Assembly (NCBI GenBank): GCA_011050615.1
Contig: DRFJ01000055.1
Span: forward strand, 42,679 to 106,678
Direction of reading: 5' to 3'
Length of the DNA stretch: 64,000 bases
Source: Bacteroidota bacterium
GTDB taxonomy: Bacteria > Bacteroidota > Bacteroidia > Bacteroidales > VadinHA17
Made by a program: the position numbers and the translations under genes. Positions 29,782-38,389 of this stretch are shown piece after piece. The notes beneath the pieces were generated by a model. It had not been told where the DNA came from. It saw nothing but the letters and a program-made list of their open reading frames with translations, and did no database searches. How positions within the stretch are numbered: position 1 is the stretch's first letter; every line of letters begins with the position of its first letter.

Positions 29782-30723
29782 ATGAAAAATATTTCAAAAG
29801 AGATCCTGGCAGGTCTGACAGCAGTAATAACCATTTTGGTTTTCATATGGCTTTTCAGCTTTTTGAAAGGGAATAATATCCTCAACAGGAATGACAGGTA
29901 CCATGCAATTTTCGATGATATTGGCGGACTGGAAGAGTCAGGGATTGTTGAGATAAACGGTTACAAGGCCGGTATTGTAAGAAACATAAAATTTCTTAAC
30001 GACGGCTCGGGCAGGCTCCTTGTCACACTGGGTATTAACCGGGGATATAAACTACCTTCAGGTACAATTGCTGAAATAACACCTGAATCCATACTGGCGG
30101 GAATGAAAATGAATCTTGTACTTGGTGAAGGACCGGCCTTCCACAGTGACGGCGATACCTTAAAATCCAGAATCAATCCGGGAGTCATCGGAAATATCGG
30201 CAATGACCTTGCTCCTGTTATCAATAAAGCAAACCAGGTAATATCAGACATTGATACCCTGTTGATGGATCTGAAACTAATTATTACCAACGATATGAGG
30301 GAGAATCTCCATAAAAGCTCCGAAAATATTGAGAATTTAACATACAGGATGGATAAGATCCTTGAGAGCTCCGGGGAAAACATCAATAATCTTATCGTGA
30401 ACCTTGACAGTTTTGCAACTATGATAGGTAAAAATTCTGCAGTAATGGATACCACTATTAATAAGATTTCGCTTATCGCAGATAACTTATCAGACTCAGA
30501 TATTGAAGCTTCAATTGCTAATTTCAATTCAACCGTCAAAGAAACGAGCATTCTCCTGGAAAACCTTAATCGTGGCAAAGGTTCAGCCGGCATGTTTCTG
30601 AATGATGATTCATTATATACCGAATTAACACAGAGTCTCGTCCATTTAAACCTTTTACTTGAAGATCTTAAATCAAATCCCGGGCGTTATATTAATTTTT
30701 CTGTTTTCGGTAAAAATAAATAA
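29782..30723 (+). CDS. MCE domain protein (MlaD-like)
   Basis: A 313-residue protein with one N-terminal membrane helix (ILAGLTAVITILVFIWLFSF) and an MCE domain (residues about 40-120: AIFDDIGGLEESGIVEINGYKAG). Long helical stretches follow, in the manner of MlaD/PqiB proteins, which form rings or needles carrying phospholipid between membranes. The ATPase and permease partners (MlaE/MlaF-like) are not in this window. It is coupled to the amidase and close to lptD, a cluster of envelope functions. Confidence 0.9.
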   Translation: MKNISKEILAGLTAVITILVFIWLFSFLKGNNILNRNDRYHAIFDDIGGLEESGIVEINGYKAGIVRNIKFLNDGSGRLLVTLGINRGYKLPSGTIAEITPESILAGMKMNLVLGEGPAFHSDGDTLKSRINPGVIGNIGNDLAPVINKANQVISDIDTLLMDLKLIITNDMRENLHKSSENIENLTYRMDKILESSGENINNLIVNLDSFATMIGKNSAVMDTTINKISLIADNLSDSDIEASIANFNSTVKETSILLENLNRGKGSAGMFLNDDSLYTELTQSLVHLNLLLEDLKSNPGRYINFSVFGKNK

Positions 30724-30963
30724 AGCCCATGGTCTGGGCATGTAAGACGTAATTTTTCACGATCATACTCCTATATCATTGATTTTCTGGCTTTTAAGAT
30801 TAATTATTTTTTTTAAAATTTTAATTGATTGAAAGCTAATACCATAGGATTTTTTTGTAAAAGTCAAGTGAAAAAAATTTTTTTTTTAAGTTTTTTTTTT
30901 GCAAATATTGCTTCTGATTTTAACCCTGTGCTAGACCTTACAAATTGTTAACCGCTAATCTAC
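30724..30963. other. Leader region of dnaA with A/T homopolymer tract
   Basis: This 240-base gap is strongly AT-rich. It holds A7 (30871-30877), T10 (30878-30887), AAG, then T10 (30891-30900). I found no DnaA box close to TTATCCACA and no clean TAnnTTTG box. It could be an unwinding or bent-DNA element or simply spacer. Confidence 0.5.
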
Positions 30964-32394
30964 ATGAATAAATCACATCATGAGGTATGGGAAGGATGTC
31001 TTGGGATTATTAAGGACATAATCCCATCGATAAGTTACAAAACGTGGTTCGAACCTATCATACCTCTGAAGCTTAAGAATAATGTACTGACCATCCAGGT
31101 CCCAAGTCCCTTCTTTTATGAATACCTGGAAGAGCAGTACATTGATGTTCTTCGCAAAACACTCAGGAGAATATTAGGCAATGATGCAAAATTGGAATAT
31201 AATGTAGTGATGGAGAATACCCAGTTCTCCAACGGAAAACCCTATACAGTTAAATATCCTTCGAGCAATAAGACAGAACTTAAAAATAAGCCTGTATCGG
31301 TGCCCTATGAGGTAGCTCAGACCTCAATTAAGAATCCTTTTATTATCCCGGGGATTAAGAAAGTTCATTTTGATCCAAGACTCAACCCGGATTATTCTTT
31401 TCAGAATTTTATTGAAGGTGATTGTAACAGGCTGGCAAGGTCGGCCGGAATAGCCGTGGGAAACAATCCCGGAGGTACAGCTTTCAATCCCCTTATGATA
31501 TATGGAGATTCAGGGCTTGGTAAAACTCACCTGGCTCAGGCCATTGGCATACAGGTTAAGGAGCAGTTCCATGAAAAAGTTGTGCTTTATGTAAATGCCA
31601 ATAAATTCCAGACTCAGTTTGTCGAATCAATAAGAAATAATAACAGGAATGATTTCCTGCATTTCTACCAGATGATTGACGTATTGATTCTTGATGATGT
31701 TCACGAGTTTGCAGGAAAGGAAAAAACACAGGACACTTTCTTTCACATTTTCAATCATCTTCACCAGAGCGGGAAACAGCTTATTATGACCTGTGACCGT
31801 CCGCCTGTTGAACTTCAGGGCATGGAACAGAGATTATTGTCGCGATTTAAATGGGGCCTGTTAGCCGATCTTCAGAAACCAGATTATGAGACAAGGCTGG
31901 CCATAATGAAGAAGAAAGCCTACAACGATGGCATAGAGCTTGATGAGGAAATATTTGAATACCTGGCTGCAAATATTACAAACAATATAAGGGAGTTGGA
32001 AGCTGTTCTTATATCCCTTTATGCCCAGTCAACTCTTAACAGGAAAGAGATAACCCTTGAACTGGCCAGGCAGATGATTAATAAGCTTGTCAAGCATACC
32101 TCAAGAGAAATTACTATTGAGTTTATCCAGAAAATTGTCTGTGATTATTACAGGATACCAGTAGAGCTCATGCAGAGTAAAACCCGCAAAAGAGAGATTG
32201 TTCAGGCAAGGCAGGTGTCAATGTACTTCAGTAAAAACCTTACCAAGGCTTCTCTGGCCAGCATAGGGTCACAGATAGGAGGTAAAGATCATGCAACTGT
32301 GTTGCATGCCTGTAAAACAGTTAATAACCTTATTGATACCGATAAACACTTCAGGAATCAGATAACGGAAATAGAAAAGAAAATAAAAGTCTAG
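30964..32394 (+). CDS. dnaA: Chromosomal replication initiator DnaA
   Basis: A 476-residue AAA+ initiator that binds DnaA boxes and melts the origin. Domain I (EVWEGCLGIIKDIIPSISYKTWFEPI) is followed by a short linker, domain III with Walker A GDSGLGKTHLAQAI and Walker B LILDDVHEF, and domain IV with the DNA-binding signature IGSQIGGKDHATVLHACKTV. Length is normal. galK begins one base after the stop, an unusual downstream partner. Confidence 0.98.
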   Translation: MNKSHHEVWEGCLGIIKDIIPSISYKTWFEPIIPLKLKNNVLTIQVPSPFFYEYLEEQYIDVLRKTLRRILGNDAKLEYNVVMENTQFSNGKPYTVKYPSSNKTELKNKPVSVPYEVAQTSIKNPFIIPGIKKVHFDPRLNPDYSFQNFIEGDCNRLARSAGIAVGNNPGGTAFNPLMIYGDSGLGKTHLAQAIGIQVKEQFHEKVVLYVNANKFQTQFVESIRNNNRNDFLHFYQMIDVLILDDVHEFAGKEKTQDTFFHIFNHLHQSGKQLIMTCDRPPVELQGMEQRLLSRFKWGLLADLQKPDYETRLAIMKKKAYNDGIELDEEIFEYLAANITNNIRELEAVLISLYAQSTLNRKEITLELARQMINKLVKHTSREITIEFIQKIVCDYYRIPVELMQSKTRKREIVQARQVSMYFSKNLTKASLASIGSQIGGKDHATVLHACKTVNNLIDTDKHFRNQITEIEKKIKV

Positions 32395-32395
32395 T

Positions 32396-33556
32396 ATGGA
32401 ACTGTCAAAATTCAGGGAAGAGTTCTTCAGAAAATATGGTAACAGGACAGATGATCCTGTTATTTTTTTTTGTCCCGGCAGGCTTAATCTCATAGGTGAA
32501 CATACAGATTACAATAAGGGATTTGTTCTTCCCTGTGCACTTAATTTCGGGACTTATCTACTCGTCAGAAAGAGGAATGATGATCGACTCCTGCTGAACA
32601 CTATGAATTTTGATTTTTCAGATTCACAGAGCACAGGCTCTATAAAAAAAAATGAATCTGGCCAATGGGTCAACTACCCCCTGGGTGTAATATCGGAGTA
32701 TCTTGACAGGGGTATTAAACCGGGAGGCATGGAGATGCTTTTTTATGGTGATATCCCCAATGGAGCCGGCCTCTCATCTTCAGCCTCCATAGAAATGGTT
32801 ACTGCCTATGCAGTGAACGAACTGTTTAAGGCAGGCCTGTCAATCCCAGAGATGGTTAAACTCAGCCAGCATGCGGAAAATACTTTTGTCGGGATGAATT
32901 GTGGCATAATGGATCAGTTTGCTGTTGGGATGGGTGAGAAGGGAAAGGCTATCTTCCTGAACTGTGGTACCCTGAATTACGATGTCATTCCCGTTGAGCT
33001 CCGAAATTACCAGATAGTTATAAGCAATACCAATAAGCGGAGAGGGCTCACCGGCTCAAAATACAATGAGCGTCGTGGCGAATGTGAAAAGGCTGTGAAA
33101 TACCTTAGGAGTAAAATACATATCGACCACCTCAGCCAGTTAAGCATAAATGACCTGCATCTGCTTGATGAGCTGATTCCTGACGAAACAGTCAGGAAAA
33201 GGGCACGGCATGTTATAACAGAGAATAACAGGGTCTTGCAGGCAGTAAATGTTCTTCATAAGGGTGACCTGATTAATTTCGGTAAGTTAATGAATGAATC
33301 ACACGACTCTCTGAGGAATGATTATGAAGTAACAGGCAAAGAGCTGGATGCAATTGTTTATGAAGCGCGTGAAATCGATGGTACTCTTGGCAGCAGGATG
33401 ACCGGTGCCGGCTTCGGGGGCTGCAGTGTAAGCATTGTGGCAAGAAGCCGGATCAACAGTTTCATTGAAAAACTCGGCAAGGCCTACACTTCTGCAACAG
33501 GATTGAAAGCCGAATTCTACCTGCCCACCATTGAGGATGGAGTAAGGCAGATATAA
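32396..33556 (+). CDS. galK: Galactokinase
   Basis: A 386-residue GHMP kinase that phosphorylates galactose at C1 in the Leloir pathway. It carries the galactokinase signature GRLNLIGEHTDYNKGFVLP, the ATP loop GDIPNGAGLSSSASIEM, NCGIMDQFAVGMG with the catalytic Asp and the C-terminal GSRMTGAGFGGCSVS. No galE, galT or galM is nearby. The ATG lies one base after the dnaA stop, so its expression probably depends on dnaA transcription. Confidence 0.95.
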   Translation: MELSKFREEFFRKYGNRTDDPVIFFCPGRLNLIGEHTDYNKGFVLPCALNFGTYLLVRKRNDDRLLLNTMNFDFSDSQSTGSIKKNESGQWVNYPLGVISEYLDRGIKPGGMEMLFYGDIPNGAGLSSSASIEMVTAYAVNELFKAGLSIPEMVKLSQHAENTFVGMNCGIMDQFAVGMGEKGKAIFLNCGTLNYDVIPVELRNYQIVISNTNKRRGLTGSKYNERRGECEKAVKYLRSKIHIDHLSQLSINDLHLLDELIPDETVRKRARHVITENNRVLQAVNVLHKGDLINFGKLMNESHDSLRNDYEVTGKELDAIVYEAREIDGTLGSRMTGAGFGGCSVSIVARSRINSFIEKLGKAYTSATGLKAEFYLPTIEDGVRQI

Positions 33557-33560
33557 ACCA

Positions 33561-36332
33561 TCAAATATCCCTTACGCACCGGAATCCCACCGTGGCACAA
33601 CGGTCAAAACCCGGCGATACGAGAAGGAGCATCTGTCTCTTATCAAGTGATTGAGGTCCTCCCTGCACATACCACCAGCTTGAGGTTGGCTTGTAATAGC
33701 TTCCGCCCCGTATTATTACGAAATAATATATCCCGTTATCGTAAACATCATTTGTGAGCTGCCATACATTTCCTACCATATCCATTACACCGTAAGGACT
33801 CTGACCCTTACTGAAGGCATCAACGGGTGTTGGTCTTCCAAATGCATTATTACACTTTGTTCCATGAAACTCATCGCCCCAGGGCCACAAACGGTCATCG
33901 GTGCCCCTGGCTGCCAGCTGCCATTCCGCTTCAGTGGGCAGCCTCTTCCCAGCCCACCTGGCATATGCTTTTGCATCTTCAAGGCTGATATAGACAACCG
34001 GATACTTTCCCTTACCCTGTTCATAAATCCCGTTAACCCAGTGTTTAAGGTAATTTACAGTGTCAGCGGGCAGGTAGCCCGTTTCACTTATAAACCTGTA
34101 ATACTGTTCATTGGTAACAGGAAATTTATCGATGAGGAAAGAATCAATCTGACGTACAATTTCCTTACTGCTCTCGGGATAGGGAATAAAATCATCATTT
34201 GATTTCAGTTCATAACTTATTTCCGCCGAGGGTATCAATACCATATCCCTGGGATATTTACCCTTATGGGCTTCTGTCCTTTCCACCTCACTTATCAGCC
34301 AGGGCCTGCCTCCCCTGAATTCCGTAACAACCTCATCTACAAGTATATCATCATAGAATAGTTGAATTATGATCTTCCCTTCAAAAGCCGGGAACAGGGT
34401 ATTAATATCAAGGTTAACACTCCCGTTTAAGTCTAACTCAACAGCTTCAGACCGGTATGATGGCATTTCATTCCATATCCTGAGGAGGCCCTTCATTTGG
34501 CTGCTTATATACAGGGAATCCCGGGCCATTTTAACACTCAGTAATTCAGGGAAACGGGCTATGCAGTCAAGACTACCTTCCATCCTTGTTCCGGTGTATG
34601 AGGGATGATAAGGTTCCGTTGACACATTCACAAGATATTTGTTGCCTGATTTTACAGGTTCCAGTTCCCTGTGATGCCACAGGCTTACATAGTGATAGCC
34701 TTCCTCCTTTTCAATTTCTATTAAGGGTTCATCGCAACCGGAAGGATCCATATTTAACACTGAATATATTATTTTATCACCATTCTTCCACCTGTTGACA
34801 TGTAGCCTGTCTTTACCCGATCCGACCAGGGGTTGCCAGTCATTATCCAGGAAGGCGTCACTGTTTTCCCTTAGTATCATTGTTGTCCTGGCAAGATATT
34901 CGTAATCCCGGTCGACCTGATGATATCTTCCCGGCCGGTAAAGATTAAGCTCTGAGCCATAGCCGTTAAAAAATGCTACTGCTATTTCGCGGTGCAGTAT
35001 TGCTTCACCCACATCGAGTACCCTGAAAATGGCAAATTCAGGTTTTATCACCTTGTTAAGGTTCAGTTCAGGAGCCAGGAAAATAGCATTATGAACCCTT
35101 CCGGAAACTATTCCCGGCATATCTTTTATTATTGCCATCCCTTCGGAATACATTACCACTCCTTCCCTGACGCTGTCAGCAGCAGCCTGCAACTCAAAGC
35201 TTGAACTTCCACGTGTATCCAGCACCACTCCATCGGCTTCAATTTCATTAATCAGCCGTGCCATTCCCGTATATGGATTTTCCTGTCTCGTACTCTGATC
35301 CCACGGATTATAGGCAATAAAGAACCTGGTATTTGTCTGTCTTGACATCCTGGCAAAATTCCTCAGCTGTCCGGTTCCTCCCGGCAGGTCATCATAAAGG
35401 TCCCACTGGTTTCTCATGTCAACTCCCAGGCGTGGCCATGTTGGCCATATTCCGTAAACATCCGGGTAGCCAAACAGGTTATTATATTGCTTTAATTGTT
35501 CGCCATAACGGTATTTACCTTCAAACCTGTCATAAAAAGATTTATCCCATGCCTGCTGCAACACGACCAGGTATGATTTCCGGATCCATTCCAGGTCATC
35601 CCTCTCAAACAGGCTGTTGTCAAACTCAGTCAGGTCGTACAGATATCTGTCCCTGAAAATAAGCTTCAAGCCATCCTGCCACAGGCCTGTAAAAACTTCC
35701 CCGTAAAGATTGAATGATGCCGTTGCTCCCGGTGGGAGCAAGGTGCTGTACCTGCGCTCAATTGCTCCGTTATTGCTACCCCTCCTGGCCAGCATTACAA
35801 GGGATATATCATTTGTAATATGCTTTATGGAAAAGCCGAGTTCCCATGCATTGTCCGGAAGAATAACCCTTAATGGTTCATAGCCCGGACGGTGCAAGTA
35901 TGCCCTCGCCAGGTTCCATGGACCCCTGCCTGTAATATATACATTAGCAGGATCTTCTCCCAGTGGTAAAACATTACTTATCTCAATGGTGTCAAAGCTG
36001 TTGTTTTGAAAATGTATTACTCCCCGCCAGCCTGGATAACCTCCCCCATATGAGGTATAAGAAACACGCAGTGAATTCTCAAAACTCATCAGAAAGCGTG
36101 TGCCTGCAAGGCTTGCATTGACATCACTTGAAAGATGGTATCTCCCGTTTTGCTCAAAACTGAAAACAGGACATGACAGGTCATGGCCTGCTTCTGTGCT
36201 GTCACTCAACAGAATTTTTTCAATCCTTAGGCCTTTACCGGTGGATAAACCGAAATTTTCCAGTTCCTGCGATAACAAAGGCTGCAGGGAAATAAATAAG
36301 ATCAACATCACCGCGATAAAACACTTCTTCAT
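33561..36332 (-). CDS. Secreted glycosidase-like protein fused to a SUMF1/FGE domain
   Basis: A 923-residue exported protein with signal peptide MKKCFIAVMLILFISLQPLLSQ. Residues about 30-230 are beta-rich. Residues about 240-480 resemble the TIM barrel of DUF6259-type glycoside hydrolases (GIWPTWPRLGVDMRNQWDLY, FIAYNPWDQSTRQENPY, GVVLDTRGSSS). Beta domains follow. The last 220 residues are a SUMF1/formylglycine-generating-enzyme fold (FPVTNEQYYRFISETGY, RLPTEAEWQLAARG, GNVWQLTNDVYD, IIRGGSYYKP, GFRCV). The copper-binding cysteine pair of true FGE is missing, so sulfatase activation is unlikely. No sulfatase or SusC/D genes are adjacent. A polysaccharide substrate is an inference. Confidence 0.75.
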   Translation of the reverse strand: MKKCFIAVMLILFISLQPLLSQELENFGLSTGKGLRIEKILLSDSTEAGHDLSCPVFSFEQNGRYHLSSDVNASLAGTRFLMSFENSLRVSYTSYGGGYPGWRGVIHFQNNSFDTIEISNVLPLGEDPANVYITGRGPWNLARAYLHRPGYEPLRVILPDNAWELGFSIKHITNDISLVMLARRGSNNGAIERRYSTLLPPGATASFNLYGEVFTGLWQDGLKLIFRDRYLYDLTEFDNSLFERDDLEWIRKSYLVVLQQAWDKSFYDRFEGKYRYGEQLKQYNNLFGYPDVYGIWPTWPRLGVDMRNQWDLYDDLPGGTGQLRNFARMSRQTNTRFFIAYNPWDQSTRQENPYTGMARLINEIEADGVVLDTRGSSSFELQAAADSVREGVVMYSEGMAIIKDMPGIVSGRVHNAIFLAPELNLNKVIKPEFAIFRVLDVGEAILHREIAVAFFNGYGSELNLYRPGRYHQVDRDYEYLARTTMILRENSDAFLDNDWQPLVGSGKDRLHVNRWKNGDKIIYSVLNMDPSGCDEPLIEIEKEEGYHYVSLWHHRELEPVKSGNKYLVNVSTEPYHPSYTGTRMEGSLDCIARFPELLSVKMARDSLYISSQMKGLLRIWNEMPSYRSEAVELDLNGSVNLDINTLFPAFEGKIIIQLFYDDILVDEVVTEFRGGRPWLISEVERTEAHKGKYPRDMVLIPSAEISYELKSNDDFIPYPESSKEIVRQIDSFLIDKFPVTNEQYYRFISETGYLPADTVNYLKHWVNGIYEQGKGKYPVVYISLEDAKAYARWAGKRLPTEAEWQLAARGTDDRLWPWGDEFHGTKCNNAFGRPTPVDAFSKGQSPYGVMDMVGNVWQLTNDVYDNGIYYFVIIRGGSYYKPTSSWWYVQGGPQSLDKRQMLLLVSPGFDRCATVGFRCVRDI

Positions 36333-36508
36333 TTCAGAATTTATATTTTGAATAGGTTTATTAATGTTACGGTTAAGAAAAAAAAATGAAACCGGTATAT
36401 AACTTTTTGCTTCCGCATCCGTAAATATATGTGATGTTCTTTATATCTACCCAAAAAAATTGTACTTTTAGTTGATATAATGCACAAAAAAATAACCGGA
36501 ATAAAGAA
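36333..36508. other. Divergent intergenic region
   Basis: This AT-rich spacer separates the fusion protein from the small lipoprotein. TACTTTTA at 36463-36470 is one mismatch from TAnnTTTG and could drive the lipoprotein. Nothing else is visible. Confidence 0.35.
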
Positions 36509-36706
36509 ATGAAGTACCTCAAGTACTTAATTTTAATGATTATTGTAATATTAATGACTTCTTGCTTTGCATCAAGGCAGAATCCTTATGCACGAAAGAA
36601 AAGGAATTCATACATCAATGCCACACAGCTGGGCAGAAATAAGTATTTCTTTTCGAATGAGTACCAGAAAAAGCTTAAAAGAAGTTACAGGAAACATGAA
36701 TATTGA
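36509..36706 (+). CDS. Small conserved-looking lipoprotein
   Basis: A 65-residue protein with a complete lipoprotein signal peptide and lipobox LMTSC at Cys20. The mature part is about 45 residues and strongly basic (PYARKKRNS, KKLKRSYRKHEY). The segment TQLGRNKYFFSNEYQKKL reminds me of a short lipoprotein family seen across Bacteroidota, but I could not check that. The charge suggests contact with LPS, peptidoglycan or membrane. No function is assigned. Confidence 0.7.
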   Translation: MKYLKYLILMIIVILMTSCFASRQNPYARKKRNSYINATQLGRNKYFFSNEYQKKLKRSYRKHEY

Positions 36707-36717
36707 TTATTTCCTGT

Positions 36718-37479
36718 TCATATTTCAACAATCAATCCATCATAAGCCAATTCCACATTTGCCGGTAATTCCTTCGACACTTCATCGTGCAAACCCATCT
36801 GGTGACTGATATGGGTAATAAATGCTTTTCTCGGGGAAATTTCGTCAATCAGATCAAGTGCTTCTCTCAGGTTAAAATGAGAAAGATGTTTTTCTTTTCT
36901 CAGTGCATTAATTACCATGTATTTAACTCCCGGAAGCTTTTTCCTATTATCCTCGGATATATAATTTGCATCTGTGATATATGCAAAATCGCCAATTCTG
37001 AAACCATAAACCGGCAGCCTGTAATGGTACACTTTAACAGGTATAACCTTTAAATCACAAAGAAAAAAGGGATCATCACCAATTCTGATCAGGTTCATCT
37101 GGGGAGCTCCGGGGTATCTATATTCCGAGAAGACATAGGGATATTCCCTTCTTACTGCTTTTTGGACTCTTTCATCACAATATATGTCGATTGGTTTTTT
37201 GCTTAAATAATTATAAGCTCTCACGTCATCCATTCCTCCTATATGGTCTTTATGCTCATGGGTCAGCAGTATACTGTCAAGTTTCTTTACCTCTGCCCTT
37301 AGCATCTGCTGCCTGAAATCGGGTCCTGCATCAATAACTATATTCTGATTCTCCGTTTCTATGAACAAGGATGTTCTGAGTCGTTTATCCCTGCTGTCTG
37401 CCGACTTACAGGTTTTACAGTTGCAGGCAATAACCGGAACGCCCTGGGAGGTACCTGTACCAAGAAAAGTTATTTTCAC
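36718..37479 (-). CDS. MBL-fold metallo-hydrolase (PhnP/YycJ-like)
   Basis: A 253-residue cytosolic metallo-beta-lactamase-fold enzyme. The metal motif is LTHEHKDHIGGMDDVRAYN, with further ligands in DAGPDFRQQ, ITDANYIS and THISHQMG. An extra CNCKTCKSAD near the N-terminus is a Cys cluster typical of the PhnP-like branch, where it can bind structural zinc. These enzymes act on cyclic phosphodiesters or similar substrates. The substrate here is unknown. It converges on the small lipoprotein. Confidence 0.88.
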   Translation of the reverse strand: MKITFLGTGTSQGVPVIACNCKTCKSADSRDKRLRTSLFIETENQNIVIDAGPDFRQQMLRAEVKKLDSILLTHEHKDHIGGMDDVRAYNYLSKKPIDIYCDERVQKAVRREYPYVFSEYRYPGAPQMNLIRIGDDPFFLCDLKVIPVKVYHYRLPVYGFRIGDFAYITDANYISEDNRKKLPGVKYMVINALRKEKHLSHFNLREALDLIDEISPRKAFITHISHQMGLHDEVSKELPANVELAYDGLIVEI

Positions 37480-37585
37480 TACGGCTGTTTTAAGTATTCA
37501 AAATAAGTCAAAATAATTGACTTCCGGAACCAGGCTTTTCCCCCTGAAGGGTATTTTTTATTAATTTAGGGCAAAATACAATATC

Positions 37586-38299
37586 GTGGATGGTAAATTA
37601 TATCTGATACCCGTTACACTGGGATCTACTGACTACAATTATGTTATACCGGCCAGGGTACTGGAACAAAGTGTCTCGCTGAGAAAATTCATTGTTGAAG
37701 ATGTACGCAGTGCTCGCAGGTATCTAAGAATGATAGATCCGGAATTTCCCATTGATGATTGTGAGTTCATGATACTTAACAAGCATACCCGGTCTGATGA
37801 AATTGAAAGTATGCTTACCTGTTTAAGGCAGGGACATGATGCAGGTCTGATGAGTGAAGCCGGCATACCCGCGGTTGCTGATCCGGGTTCAAAGCTGGTA
37901 ATGATGGCTCATTCAAATGGTTTCAGGGTGATTCCCCTCACAGGCCCGTCTTCCATTTTCCTTGCCCTTATGTCCTCAGGACTGAACGGACAGAATTTCG
38001 CCTTTAACGGTTATCTTCCCATTGACAGGGCTGACCGCGTTAAGGAAATTAAAAAACTGGAAAAAAAGGTTCGTGGAGGACAGAGCCAGATATTCATGGA
38101 AACCCCGTACCGTAACATGAAACTTTTACATGATATTGCCGGGACACTGAATGGCAGCACTTATCTGTGCATTGCAGCCAACATAAGTCTCCCCGGTGAA
38201 TTCATTATGACCAGGACTGTTTCAGGATGGCTGAAATCAGGCTTTCCTCACCTTGAAAAGAAACCTGCTATATTTATTATCGGGGAGAAACAAGCCTGA
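37586..38299 (+). CDS. RsmI-like SAM-dependent methyltransferase
   Basis: A 237-residue tetrapyrrole-methylase-fold protein related to RsmI, which 2'-O-methylates C1402 of 16S rRNA. Seen are GLMSEAGIPAVADPGSKLV, VIPLTGPSSIFLALMSSGL and FNGYLPIDRADRVKEI. The start is GTG at 37586, since no in-frame ATG fits. Bacteroidota often carry both a true RsmI and this second, shorter relative, so the exact target is uncertain. Confidence 0.8.
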   Translation: MDGKLYLIPVTLGSTDYNYVIPARVLEQSVSLRKFIVEDVRSARRYLRMIDPEFPIDDCEFMILNKHTRSDEIESMLTCLRQGHDAGLMSEAGIPAVADPGSKLVMMAHSNGFRVIPLTGPSSIFLALMSSGLNGQNFAFNGYLPIDRADRVKEIKKLEKKVRGGQSQIFMETPYRNMKLLHDIAGTLNGSTYLCIAANISLPGEFIMTRTVSGWLKSGFPHLEKKPAIFIIGEKQA

Positions 38300-38389
38300 A
38301 CAATTTTGTATTATTAAACATCAGTCCGGAAAGTGTCATAATTGATTCTTTTTAATAAATTGCCGGTATAATAACCAAAGCCTATTTAA

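Noticed and set aside
29961..30593. 210-codon open frame antisense to the MCE gene
   Set aside because: It is hydrophobic by shadowing the reverse strand and has no start context or domain.
30724..30963. Replication origin beside dnaA
   Set aside because: The AT tracts fit, but I could find no cluster of DnaA boxes, so calling oriC would be unsupported.
33561..36332. Sulfatase-maturation role for the SUMF1 domain
   Set aside because: The cysteine pair required for FGE catalysis is replaced, and no sulfatase gene lies nearby.
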